Numbered from the stretch's first letter, positions 27,850 to 35,841 are shown. The stretch is DNA of 64,000 bases from Chloroflexi bacterium HGW-Chloroflexi-4 (GCA_002840715.1 PHBW01000001.1:62001-126000); one strand, 5' to 3'. Translations and numbers: made by a program. Notes: generated from the letters alone by a model not told the origin.

Positions 27850-29313
27850 ATGTTTAAAGATCTCTCCTCAATTCAGGAAGCTCGCGAAAAAGTGATTTCC
27901 GCGCATGAAGCATGGAAACTGTGGAGCCACGCAACTCAGGCTGATGTGGATCGAGTCTGTGAAGCAATGGCAGAAGCTGGGGTTCAAACTTCTGAACGCC
28001 TTGGCAAAATGGCGCAAGAAGAGACTGGCTTTGGCATCGCTGAACACAAAAAGTTAAAAAACATCGTTGGTTCCAAATTAGTTTGGGAGAGCATTCGTGA
28101 ACAAAAAACCGTTGGAGTGATCAATCAAGATCCAAATCGCAGGGTATACGATATTGCCTGGCCAATGGGCGTCATCGCCGGACTGATACCTTCTACCAAC
28201 CCAACCTCAACCACCTTTTTTAAATCAATCATTGCCATAAAAGCCCGCAATGCTATTGTCTTTTCACCACATCCAAGCGCAGCACGGTGCACAAGTGAGG
28301 CTGCCTTTGTAATGGCCCAAGCAGCAGAAAAAGCTGGCGCCCCCCGCGGTTTAATAGATTGCATACAACAAGTCTCAATGCAAGGTTCTCAAGAATTGAT
28401 GACTCATAAACACACAGCACTCATTTTGGCAACCGGGGGAACTCCAATGGTAAGGGCAGCCCATTCAACCGGCAAACCTGCCTACGGGGTTGGTCCAGGT
28501 AATGTGCCAGTATACGTCGATCGAAGTGCAGACCTTGAAAAAGCAGCACGCTACATAATCGCCTCCAAATCATTTGATTGCTCCACTATTTGTGCATCTG
28601 AACAAGCCATTATTGCTGACAGGCCGATCGCAACCCAACTTGCAGAGTTGCTATTCGAACAAGGTGCATATTTTTGTTCTGAGAGTGAAACCAATGCTCT
28701 TCGGAAGGCTGTTTTTCAGCCCGATGGTAGTATGAATGTTGCTGTTGTTGGCAAACCCGCCCGCTATGTTGCCACTTATGCTGGTTTTAGCATTCCTGAT
28801 TCAGCTCGCGTTTTAATTACTCCTCTTATAAAAGTCGGGCGTGATGAACCGTTGTCACACGAAAAGCTTACGACAGTTCTTGGTTGGTATGAAGTTGAAG
28901 GCTGGGAACGAGGATGTGAAGTTTCGATGGCATTAATCGATACGGGTGGACGCGGGCACACACAGATAGTCTATGCGCAAGACGAAAAAGTAATTTTAGC
29001 TTTTGGACTTGAAAAACCTGTATTTCGAATTTTAGTTAATACAATGGGCACTTTAGGTGCGACGGGTTTGACAACTGGATTAATGCCCTCGTTCACTTTG
29101 GGTTCAGGTGGCGTCGGGGGCGCAATAACTGGCGACAACATTACCGCAACTCACTTAATAAATATTAAGCGTTTGGCCTATGAACTCAATGAACCTCCGG
29201 CTGAAGTATTGGCGCCCGCAAACCTGCCCAGCATTCCTCGCTCACATGAGCTGGACAAAGCGATCCTCGAAGTAACTCGTGAAATCTTGGGAAGTAAGAA
29301 TTACCACTTTTAG
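27850..29313 (+). CDS. CoA-acylating-type aldehyde dehydrogenase of the microcompartment
   Basis: 487 residues, PduP/EutE/AdhE-N-like. The catalytic Cys248 is in STICASEQ, the AdhE-like form. GGTPMV and GVGPGNVPVYVD are cofactor-site motifs of acylating enzymes. The last ~23 residues (SHELDKAILEVTREILGS after a Pro-rich linker) form an amphipathic helix typical of BMC encapsulation peptides. It should oxidise the aldehyde released by the aldolase to an acyl-CoA inside the shell. No phosphotransacylase (PduL) or alcohol dehydrogenase lies in the window to recycle CoA and NAD, so the core is incomplete here. Confidence 0.88.
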   Translation: MFKDLSSIQEAREKVISAHEAWKLWSHATQADVDRVCEAMAEAGVQTSERLGKMAQEETGFGIAEHKKLKNIVGSKLVWESIREQKTVGVINQDPNRRVYDIAWPMGVIAGLIPSTNPTSTTFFKSIIAIKARNAIVFSPHPSAARCTSEAAFVMAQAAEKAGAPRGLIDCIQQVSMQGSQELMTHKHTALILATGGTPMVRAAHSTGKPAYGVGPGNVPVYVDRSADLEKAARYIIASKSFDCSTICASEQAIIADRPIATQLAELLFEQGAYFCSESETNALRKAVFQPDGSMNVAVVGKPARYVATYAGFSIPDSARVLITPLIKVGRDEPLSHEKLTTVLGWYEVEGWERGCEVSMALIDTGGRGHTQIVYAQDEKVILAFGLEKPVFRILVNTMGTLGATGLTTGLMPSFTLGSGGVGGAITGDNITATHLINIKRLAYELNEPPAEVLAPANLPSIPRSHELDKAILEVTREILGSKNYHF

Positions 29314-29380
29314 CCTAGTGGTTTTCTATTCTTAGTTCAAATATCATCAAATTTGTTGATTAAAAAGGAAGGTATTAACT

Positions 29381-29695
29381 ATGGACACAACATTAATCGC
29401 TTTAGGAATGGTTGAAACTCGCGGCTTAGTAGGAGCAATCGAAGCTGCCGACGCAATGGTAAAAGCCGCCAACGTAGAACTTATTGGTTCTGAGTATATT
29501 GGAGGTGGTTTCGTTACTGTAATGGTCCGTGGTGATGTTGGTGCAGTAAAAGCTGCAACAGATGCTGGCGCAGCCGCGGCTAAACGTGTCGGCGAATTGG
29601 CGTCCGTACATGTCATCCCGCGTCCACATGCTGATATCGATATGATCCTCCCCAAACGCAGCAAAGGCAGTGTTGCCGGCCGCAGTGAAAAGTAA
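29381..29695 (+). CDS. BMC-H shell hexamer protein (PduA-like)
   Basis: 104 residues with one BMC domain: [24 protein letters not shown] at the start, the pore-lining region near [16 protein letters not shown], and [10 protein letters not shown] at the end of the domain. This is the only BMC-H gene, so it must make up most shell facets. A short basic tail ([13 protein letters not shown]) follows the domain. Confidence 0.95.
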   Translation: MDTTLIALGMVETRGLVGAIEAADAMVKAANVELIGSEYIGGGFVTVMVRGDVGAVKAATDAGAAAAKRVGELASVHVIPRPHADIDMILPKRSKGSVAGRSEK

Positions 29696-29700
29696 ACAAG

Positions 29701-30327
29701 ATGGCTGAGACTCTTTCTTTAAGATGCTATTGTCTCATTGACCGAATGCAGGCTCAATATGCCGCTTTCATCGGTTCTGTCACCCAGGGTGACCTACCCA
29801 CCGAAGGCATGGCAGCACTTTATGTCGAAATGGCCCCCGGCAATGAAGTTTTTCGCGTTGTGGATATTGCATTAAAGGCTACTGAAGCTCACCCCGGTGC
29901 CCAAATTGTGGAACGCGAATTTGGAATGTTTGAAGTTCACTCAAAAAGCCAATCAGATGTTCTCGAAGCCGGAGATGTTGTGCTTGATCGACTCGGCTTA
30001 AAAGTGACGGACCGAATTCGGCCACAAGTTGCCTCAACCCAGGTCATTACCCGTGTTGACCCCTATCAGGCTCAACTGATTAATCGATTCCGCCGCGGAA
30101 GTATGCTGGTTCCAGGACAGACCATGCTTGTGTTGGAATGTACACCGGCGGCTTATATTAATTTTGCAGTAAATGAAGCAGAGAAAAAAGCAAGCATTAA
30201 CTTAATTCATGTGTCTTCTGTTGGACGATTCGGTCGAATGTGGCTTGCAGGCAGCGAAGCAGAAATCATCACTGCTCGAGATGCCGCAATACGTGCACTT
30301 GAAAGTCTCGAAGGTATTTCGGCCTAA
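29701..30327 (+). CDS. BMC-T shell trimer protein (tandem BMC domains)
   Basis: 208 residues with two BMC domains (about 1-100 and 101-208). The second shows PGQTMLVLECTPAAYINFAVNEAEK and RFGRMWLAGSEAEI. Tandem-domain shell proteins form pseudohexameric trimers, often with a larger gated pore for bulky substrates or cofactors. It follows the BMC-H gene by 5 bases. Whether it stacks in double layers cannot be read from sequence. Confidence 0.92.
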   Translation: MAETLSLRCYCLIDRMQAQYAAFIGSVTQGDLPTEGMAALYVEMAPGNEVFRVVDIALKATEAHPGAQIVEREFGMFEVHSKSQSDVLEAGDVVLDRLGLKVTDRIRPQVASTQVITRVDPYQAQLINRFRRGSMLVPGQTMLVLECTPAAYINFAVNEAEKKASINLIHVSSVGRFGRMWLAGSEAEIITARDAAIRALESLEGISA

Positions 30328-30354
30328 TCATATCCATAAATACGGAGGTGAGAC

Positions 30355-30876
30355 ATCGCGAAAACATTTTACACTGAGCATGATATTGAAGATCTCGTTA
30401 AACGCGGAATCATGTCTCTGACACTGAATGATAATGTTGTGGTTACTGACTTGGCCTACGAAAAAGCCAATCGTCTGGGAATGAGTTTGATCAGTCCCAA
30501 AACAACCCAACCTCCTTCTGCGCCAATGCGTCCTTATATATCAAAAGAACAAAAACTCGAATCCTTTGAGCTAAAAAAGTCTCTTTCTCCTACGTTTATC
30601 AATATGGAGAAAACAGATTTCTTTGAGAAAAAGCCATCAATAATCTTATCGGCTGAATCAACAAGAGTAAACGGACTCACTTCAACCGCGGTAATTCAGA
30701 ATGATGAGCAAAATCGAACTTCAGGGTACCCAAAACCAATAAATGCAAACAGGATTGATATTACAGATTTACGGCTTCGTGTAATGGAAGAGCTTCAATT
30801 GCGGTTTGGAAAAATAGATTCAAATCTTTTAGAAAAAGCAATACAACGTGTCTTTGTTGGAATGGGAATTGAGTAA
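30355..30876 (+). CDS. BMC-associated protein with EutQ/EutT-like N-terminus; probable ATC start
   Basis: 173 residues if started at ATC 30355; the first ATG (30412) would remove 19 conserved residues. GGAGG (30344-30348) sits 6 bases before the ATC and an in-frame stop lies at 30349. Residues 1-62 (AKTFYTEHDI, TDLAYEKANRLGM, QPPSAPMRPY) align without gaps to the aldolase N-terminus, including the initial M-A-K. A variable, polar middle follows. The last ~40 residues form a predicted helical domain (ITDLRLRVMEELQLRFG, then LLEKAIQRVFVGMG). There is no cupin or adenosyltransferase domain as in EutQ or EutT. It may be an adaptor that recruits cargo to the shell (inference). Confidence 0.8.
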   Translation: MAKTFYTEHDIEDLVKRGIMSLTLNDNVVVTDLAYEKANRLGMSLISPKTTQPPSAPMRPYISKEQKLESFELKKSLSPTFINMEKTDFFEKKPSIILSAESTRVNGLTSTAVIQNDEQNRTSGYPKPINANRIDITDLRLRVMEELQLRFGKIDSNLLEKAIQRVFVGMGIE

Positions 30877-30878
30877 AA

Positions 30879-31199
30879 ATGCTTCTCGGTCGTATAAAAG
30901 GAACAGCCGTATGCTCCATGAAATACCCTGGCATGGATGGTCTCAAACTTCTCCTTGTTCAACCGCTTAACAAGAACCTTGACCCCGTCGGGATGCTGCA
31001 AGCAGCCGTGGACACAATCCATGCCGGATCAGGAGATATCTGTGTAATGGTAAGAAGCCGCGAAGCCTGTATGGCATTACATGAACCGCGAGATATACCT
31101 ATAGATCTGGCACTGGTTTCAATTGTTGACCAGCATACGGTTAATCCAGATAGTGATTTTGACTTTGTAATGAAGGTCGGTTGGACCGCATATAGTTGA
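30879..31199 (+). CDS. BMC-P shell vertex protein, second of three
   Basis: 106 residues, EutN/CcmL family (MLLGRIKGTAVCSMKYPGM; AAVDTIHAGSGDICVMVRS; PIDLALVSIVDQ). It has a longer C-terminal tail than the other two copies (DFVMKVGWTAYS). It starts 2 bases after the adaptor-like gene, so the two are probably co-translated. Confidence 0.9.
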   Translation: MLLGRIKGTAVCSMKYPGMDGLKLLLVQPLNKNLDPVGMLQAAVDTIHAGSGDICVMVRSREACMALHEPRDIPIDLALVSIVDQHTVNPDSDFDFVMKVGWTAYS

Positions 31200-31209
31200 T
31201 TGGAAGATA

Positions 31210-31491
31210 ATGATACTCGCCAAAGTAGTCGGTAATCTAGTTACAACAATAGGCACTCCCCACTTTAAAAATCGTCGTCTCCTCGTTGTTCAACCACTCG
31301 TGGTGGAGGGTGAAGTCCAGAATGATGATTTTGTGGCGCTCGACAACACGCAGGCAGGAATTGGTGATACTGTACTTGTACTTCGCGAAGGTTCTGGAGC
31401 CCGTCAAGTGTTGAATAACCCACATGCATGTGTGGTTTCGGTGATTGTTGGAATAATTGACTCAGTTTATCTTGCCCCAAAATCACCATAA
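31210..31491 (+). CDS. BMC-P shell vertex protein, third of three
   Basis: 93 residues, EutN/CcmL family (MILAKVVGNLVTTIG; ALDNTQAGIGDTVLVLREGSGAR; VVSVIVGIIDSV). It is closest to the first copy in its N-terminus and C-terminus. Three pentamer paralogues in one shell operon suggest mixed or specialised vertices. Confidence 0.9.
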   Translation: MILAKVVGNLVTTIGTPHFKNRRLLVVQPLVVEGEVQNDDFVALDNTQAGIGDTVLVLREGSGARQVLNNPHACVVSVIVGIIDSVYLAPKSP

Positions 31492-31549
31492 TGCTCTATG
31501 TACTCAGTGGATCAATTACTATTATTACAGTGTTTTTGGAGTAATAAAG

Positions 31550-32500
31550 ATGGCAAAACTAATCCCAACAGAACTACCTTCCAATTGGAAGGATAACGCC
31601 ACACAAATTGCGAATCGAATACGCCTTCGTGTACTTGAACATGTTCTAACCAACAACGGTGGGTATATGAGTCAAGCATGTTCTTCAGGTGAGCTTTTTG
31701 CTGCCCTTTATACTCGGATTCTAAATTTGGCTCCTTCGCAAGCACCTATGGTTCCTGCTCCATTTAAAGGGGTTCCCGCTAACGACAATCCTGCTTATAC
31801 AACAGGAGGAATTTATAATGGCCCGCAAACTGCTGAAACAGATCGATTCATTTTTTCACCGGCTCATTATGCTTTGGTACTCTACACGACTTTGATCGAA
31901 GTAGGACGTATGTCTCCAGAAGGGCTTAAGCAATTCAATCAAGATGGAAGTTCAGTCGAAATGATCGGTGCAGAGCATTCACCGGGTTGTGAAGTTACAA
32001 ATGGCTCACTCGGCCAATCCATTTCTCAAGCAGTCGGAATTGCATTAGGACGTAGACTTAAAGGCGAAACCGGCCGTGTAATTGTGATGATGTCTGACGG
32101 AGAATTTAACGAAGGGCAAACCTGGGAAGCGATCGCTTCAATGAGTCATTATAAATTGGATCACATGTTGGTTTACGTTGATGTGAATGGTCAGTGTGTT
32201 GATGGCAAACTAAATGAAACGATGAATATTGAACCCCTTCAATCTCGTCTTGAAGCTTTTGGGGCTCGAGTTTTTAGTGTAAATGCACATGACCTGAATG
32301 CACTCGTAGAGCCTTCAGAATTGACCCCAGATGGTCGCCCTACATTTGTTTTGAGTTATTCCAATCCCACGCAAGGGCTGCCGTTATTACAGAAACGAGC
32401 TCCTAAGTTGCATTACTTACGCTTCAAAGATGAAGCTGAGCGTGAATCATACCGTGCTGTTTATCAATCCATGTTGGCAGAAATGCCCGCCGCTTCATAA
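31550..32500 (+). CDS. Transketolase-like protein, N-terminal (ThDP-binding) subunit
   Basis: 316 residues from the ATG at 31550 (GGAG at 31538-31541); an upstream in-frame start at 31457 would overlap the shell gene. It covers only the pyrophosphate-binding half of transketolase. Motifs are SPGCEVTNGSLGQSISQA and the ThDP motif SDGEFNEGQ (from residue 182), continuing to VDVNGQCVDG. It pairs with the next gene, which holds the pyrimidine-binding half. Split transketolases of this type include D-apulose-4-phosphate transketolase. Its substrate here is unknown; see the RuBisCO-like neighbour. Confidence 0.9.
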   Translation: MAKLIPTELPSNWKDNATQIANRIRLRVLEHVLTNNGGYMSQACSSGELFAALYTRILNLAPSQAPMVPAPFKGVPANDNPAYTTGGIYNGPQTAETDRFIFSPAHYALVLYTTLIEVGRMSPEGLKQFNQDGSSVEMIGAEHSPGCEVTNGSLGQSISQAVGIALGRRLKGETGRVIVMMSDGEFNEGQTWEAIASMSHYKLDHMLVYVDVNGQCVDGKLNETMNIEPLQSRLEAFGARVFSVNAHDLNALVEPSELTPDGRPTFVLSYSNPTQGLPLLQKRAPKLHYLRFKDEAERESYRAVYQSMLAEMPAAS

Positions 32501-32512
32501 GGTAGATAAAAA

Positions 32513-33520
32513 ATGGAAATATTATCCAAAGTTCATGCCACAAATTTGGTCAAATGGGCAAAAGATAAACCTCAAGTTTTGGTTCTATCTGCAGATCTGA
32601 CCAGTTCGACTGAAATTGATGACTTTCAGAAAGCATATCCCGAGCGCTTTTTCTCTTTCGGATTAGCAGAAGCGAACATGATGAGCGCAGCAGGCGGCTT
32701 GGCACGCGAAGGGTTTATACCATTTATTCACACCTTTGCTGTATTTATATATCGCCGAGCATTTGATCAATTAATTGATTCAGTTGCTTATCCTAATCTA
32801 CCCGTCCGCATGGTTGGGTTTTTACCAGGCATCGTAACACCTGGAGGAATCACTCACCAGGCAATTGAAGATATTGCATTACTTCGAGCCGTACCGAATA
32901 TGACAATTGTGGAAGTTGCAGATGCAACTGAGATCGAAAGCATACTCGTTGCCACTGAAAACGTTCGTGGGCCAATCTATTATCGAATGCTTCGGGGCGA
33001 AGTCTCACGTTTGTTTTCACAAGACGAACCTTTCAAGCTCAATACTGCACGAAAACTCAGTTCAGGTTCAGATATTACTTTACTCTCTTCCGGAATCTGC
33101 ACGGAAGAAGCCATGAGAGCGACATCTATTTTAAAACAAAGAGGTGTTTCGATTCAACATATGCACATCTCAACCCATAAACCCTTTGACGATCCTTCTG
33201 TTCTTCAGGCGATTTCAGAAGCCAAATTGGGTGTCATCACAATGGAAAATCACACGATCATTGGCGGGCTGGGATCTGCAACCGCTGAACTGATCGCTAC
33301 TAACGGGTTGGGGAAATGTCTTCATCGGATTGGATTGAAAGATACTTTTGCCCATGGTGCAAGTAAACCATATTTAATGCGCGAATACGAGATGGACGCG
33401 TTGGCACTGGTTCAAACCGTTGAGAAAATTATCGGACATGACCTTGATATTACAGAAGTTGACTTACAAACTGTTCGATTGCAAGCTGTGCATAGCGCAG
33501 CAAAAGCGGAGGCATTGTAA
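32513..33520 (+). CDS. Transketolase-like protein, C-terminal subunit
   Basis: 335 residues covering the pyrimidine-binding domain with the ThDP-activating Glu53 (FGLAEANMMSAAGG), GGITHQAIEDIALLR, and a transketolase C-terminal domain (ITLLSSGICTEEAMRA). It complements the N-terminal subunit 12 bases upstream. Its stop codon overlaps the RuBisCO-like start (TAATG), so these proteins are likely made in fixed ratio. The tail (EVDLQTVRLQAVHSAAKAEAL) is helical and could be a docking peptide, though this is uncertain. Confidence 0.9.
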   Translation: MEILSKVHATNLVKWAKDKPQVLVLSADLTSSTEIDDFQKAYPERFFSFGLAEANMMSAAGGLAREGFIPFIHTFAVFIYRRAFDQLIDSVAYPNLPVRMVGFLPGIVTPGGITHQAIEDIALLRAVPNMTIVEVADATEIESILVATENVRGPIYYRMLRGEVSRLFSQDEPFKLNTARKLSSGSDITLLSSGICTEEAMRATSILKQRGVSIQHMHISTHKPFDDPSVLQAISEAKLGVITMENHTIIGGLGSATAELIATNGLGKCLHRIGLKDTFAHGASKPYLMREYEMDALALVQTVEKIIGHDLDITEVDLQTVRLQAVHSAAKAEAL

Positions 33521-34659
33521 TGCATTTAGTCACCCCACCTTTAAGCGGAGAACGGTTTCAAGTAATTTACAGAATTCAGGGCGACTATGAAGATGCCATG
33601 GTTAAAGCACAAGACGCCTGTATTGAACAGACCGTTGAATTCCCGTCGGATTTATTACCCAGTGGAGATATACCTGATCACATTATTGGACGCATTACGG
33701 ATGTGAGCGAAAGCCGCAATGGATCCCATGATATAACGATTTCTTATCCAGTCGAAGGCGCCGGAATTGATCTTGTACAACTTTTGAATGTGATTTTTGG
33801 AAACACTAGTATAAAACCTGGAATTCGAGTTGAAAAACTAATCTTACCTCCTGTAATACTGAATACCTTTCGCGGACCGCGTTTTGGACGCATCGGCTTA
33901 CGCGAATTATTAAAGGCTCCTACGCGGCCGATGTTATGTTCAGCCATTAAACCAATGGGGTTGACAAGCGAGCAGCTTGCCGAACAGGCTTTTCAATTCA
34001 CATCGGGGGGAATTGATATTATCAAAGACGATCACGGATTGGCAGATCAACCATTCTCTCCTTTTAGAGAACGTGTTGAACGATGTGCGGAAGCTGTTCA
34101 ACGCGCGAATTCAAAAAATGGATCCAACAGCATTTACATGCCCAGTTTGGGTGCGCGTGCTGATCAAATATTTGAAAAAGCTCATTTCGCCAAAAGTGTT
34201 GGTGCAGGTGGTTTTCTCGTGCCGCCAGGATTGGTCGGTTTTGACACCATGAGAGCATTAGCTGATGATGACACACTTGCGTTGCCAATTATGATGCATC
34301 CATCCATGATTGGCAGTTATGTAACATGTCCAACAACCGGATTCTCTCACTACTCTCTTTTCGGTCAGCTTACACGCCTGGCCGGGGCTGATGCCACAAT
34401 ATACCCAAATTGGGGCGGACGGTTTGCGTTCAGCCGTGAAGAATGTATCTCCATTGCTGAAGGAAGCCAGGATGATATGGGGCAAATCAAACCGATCTTT
34501 CCGACTCCGGGTGGTGGAATGACAATAGATCGGATCCCGGAAATGTTGGAAGTATATGGCAAGGACCTCATATTCTTAATGGGTGGGGGATTGCACCGCA
34601 TCAAACCCACACTGGTTGAATCCAGCGCCTATTTTAGAAATCTTGTGGAGAACATGTAA
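33520..34659 (+). CDS. RuBisCO-like protein (form IV) in a BMC operon
   Basis: 379 residues, clearly related to RuBisCO large subunit around IKPMGLTSEQ and GGIDIIKDDHGLADQPFSPF. Against plant numbering (alignment by eye), Lys175 is kept (Lys144), Lys177 is lost (Met146, with a one-residue deletion), the carbamylated Lys201 is kept (Lys169), Asp203 is kept (Asp171), Glu204 is His172, His294 is kept (His260) and Arg295 is Pro261. The phosphate-binding Gly clusters remain (331-333, 355-357). It should not fix CO2. Known form IV reactions include 1,3-isomerisation of 5-methylthioribulose-1-P and steps of apionate degradation. With MtnK and MtnA next door, a 5-deoxy- or 5-methylthioribulose-1-P isomerase is the leading guess. 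Confidence 0.88.
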   Translation: MHLVTPPLSGERFQVIYRIQGDYEDAMVKAQDACIEQTVEFPSDLLPSGDIPDHIIGRITDVSESRNGSHDITISYPVEGAGIDLVQLLNVIFGNTSIKPGIRVEKLILPPVILNTFRGPRFGRIGLRELLKAPTRPMLCSAIKPMGLTSEQLAEQAFQFTSGGIDIIKDDHGLADQPFSPFRERVERCAEAVQRANSKNGSNSIYMPSLGARADQIFEKAHFAKSVGAGGFLVPPGLVGFDTMRALADDDTLALPIMMHPSMIGSYVTCPTTGFSHYSLFGQLTRLAGADATIYPNWGGRFAFSREECISIAEGSQDDMGQIKPIFPTPGGGMTIDRIPEMLEVYGKDLIFLMGGGLHRIKPTLVESSAYFRNLVENM

Positions 34660-35784
34660 ATGAAAAACAAGATCATTGGCCCGAATGATCCAGCCCTGAA
34701 TGTGCTAGACTCCCAACTTAAAGCTCATCCCGAATGGGAGACAGAGTTAACTATTCTGCCATGGGCTGAATATCAAGGCAAAGTAAATGATGCGCTTCAG
34801 TCAAAAATAAGTCCATTTCAGGCAGTCTGTATTCCTGGTCACATCTGGTTACCGGGGTATGCCGATGCTGGACAATTGACTCCTTTTGAAGAAATTATTC
34901 CACAATTATCAGAAGAACGAATTCATTCTTACCAGAAGGCTGATATTATGCCTTCAGTGTCAGCAGAATGTCAATTTAAAGGCTCGCAATACATACTTCC
35001 ATTGTTTACTGATGGGCACATTTTATTCATCCGTAAAGATATTTTTCCTGACATTGAGAGCATTGTTGATCCTCGCAGTTTGCCAGATTTGTTAGGTAAA
35101 GCTTTATTAAAGGAAGGAATGTATCCCTTTGCGCTCAAAGCCCATTCAAGTGAAATCCTAACAGATTGGCTTCCCTACTTGTGGTCATTTGGTGCAGAAA
35201 TTCTGGATGACAAAAGCGAACCGGCGTTCAATAGCCAGGAAGCAATCCAAGCCCTTGAATTCTATTGCAATCTTAAACGTTTCTGCCCACCAGATACACA
35301 TAATTACGGCAACCAAGAAATAGCGGATGCTCTCAAACTTGGGAGTGTGGCTATGGCAGCCAGTTGGGGCGGACAAGCGGCTATGATTATGGATGATGCC
35401 AATTTATACAAGAACAACTTTGAATTTTCAGTTTTCAATTCGCCATGGAATGCTACTTGGGGCGTCAGTATTCCTGCTAATTTACCTCAAAAAGAACAAA
35501 TCAATATTTTGAATGTGCTCTATGCAGCTGCATCACCTGAACAAGATTTTATGGTAACTCAGATTGCAGGCAGTCCGGTTCGATCCACAAGTTATTCTCA
35601 AACAGAATTATCAAAATACTCCTGGCTATCAGCCCAATTTGAAATGTTAAAAAGATGCAGAACCTTGCCTGTAACCCCAATTTTGAGCAAGTATCTTGGT
35701 CCACTTTATCAAGCTGTTTATCTTGCTTTTATCGGTGAAAAATCACCGCAAAAAGCCCTCAATGATGCCGCTAATTTAGGATAA
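34660..35784 (+). CDS. Solute-binding-protein fold without signal peptide
   Basis: 374 residues, related to family-1 extracellular solute-binding proteins (PGHIWLPGYADAGQLTPFEE; SWGGQAAMIMDD; NSPWNATWGVSIPANLP). The N-terminus is polar from the first residue, with no hydrophobic leader or lipobox, unlike the three genuine binding proteins in this window. Its ATG follows the RuBisCO-like stop with no gap. It therefore probably stays in the cytoplasm, where it might bind or buffer a pathway metabolite or act as an enzyme or assembly partner. Function unknown; loss of the leader by mutation is a less likely alternative given the exact gene junction. Confidence 0.8.
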   Translation: MKNKIIGPNDPALNVLDSQLKAHPEWETELTILPWAEYQGKVNDALQSKISPFQAVCIPGHIWLPGYADAGQLTPFEEIIPQLSEERIHSYQKADIMPSVSAECQFKGSQYILPLFTDGHILFIRKDIFPDIESIVDPRSLPDLLGKALLKEGMYPFALKAHSSEILTDWLPYLWSFGAEILDDKSEPAFNSQEAIQALEFYCNLKRFCPPDTHNYGNQEIADALKLGSVAMAASWGGQAAMIMDDANLYKNNFEFSVFNSPWNATWGVSIPANLPQKEQINILNVLYAAASPEQDFMVTQIAGSPVRSTSYSQTELSKYSWLSAQFEMLKRCRTLPVTPILSKYLGPLYQAVYLAFIGEKSPQKALNDAANLG

Positions 35785-35811
35785 TTTCATATCCTTTTTC
35801 TCCTTTCGAAA

Positions 35812-35841
35812 GGGCGGATCTCAACAGATCCGCCCGATTGG
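35812..35841 (+). terminator. Terminator of the BMC operon
   Basis: Perfect stem GGGCGGATCT (35812-35821) with AGATCCGCCC (35826-35835), loop CAAC, followed by GATTGGTTTT. It lies 27 bases after the last BMC gene. Confidence 0.8.

Noticed and set aside
33520..34659. Genuine CO2-fixing RuBisCO and a carboxysome
   Set aside because: Key catalytic residues are replaced (Lys177, Glu204 and Arg295 equivalents), and there is no small subunit, carbonic anhydrase, CsoS2/CcmM or phosphoribulokinase.
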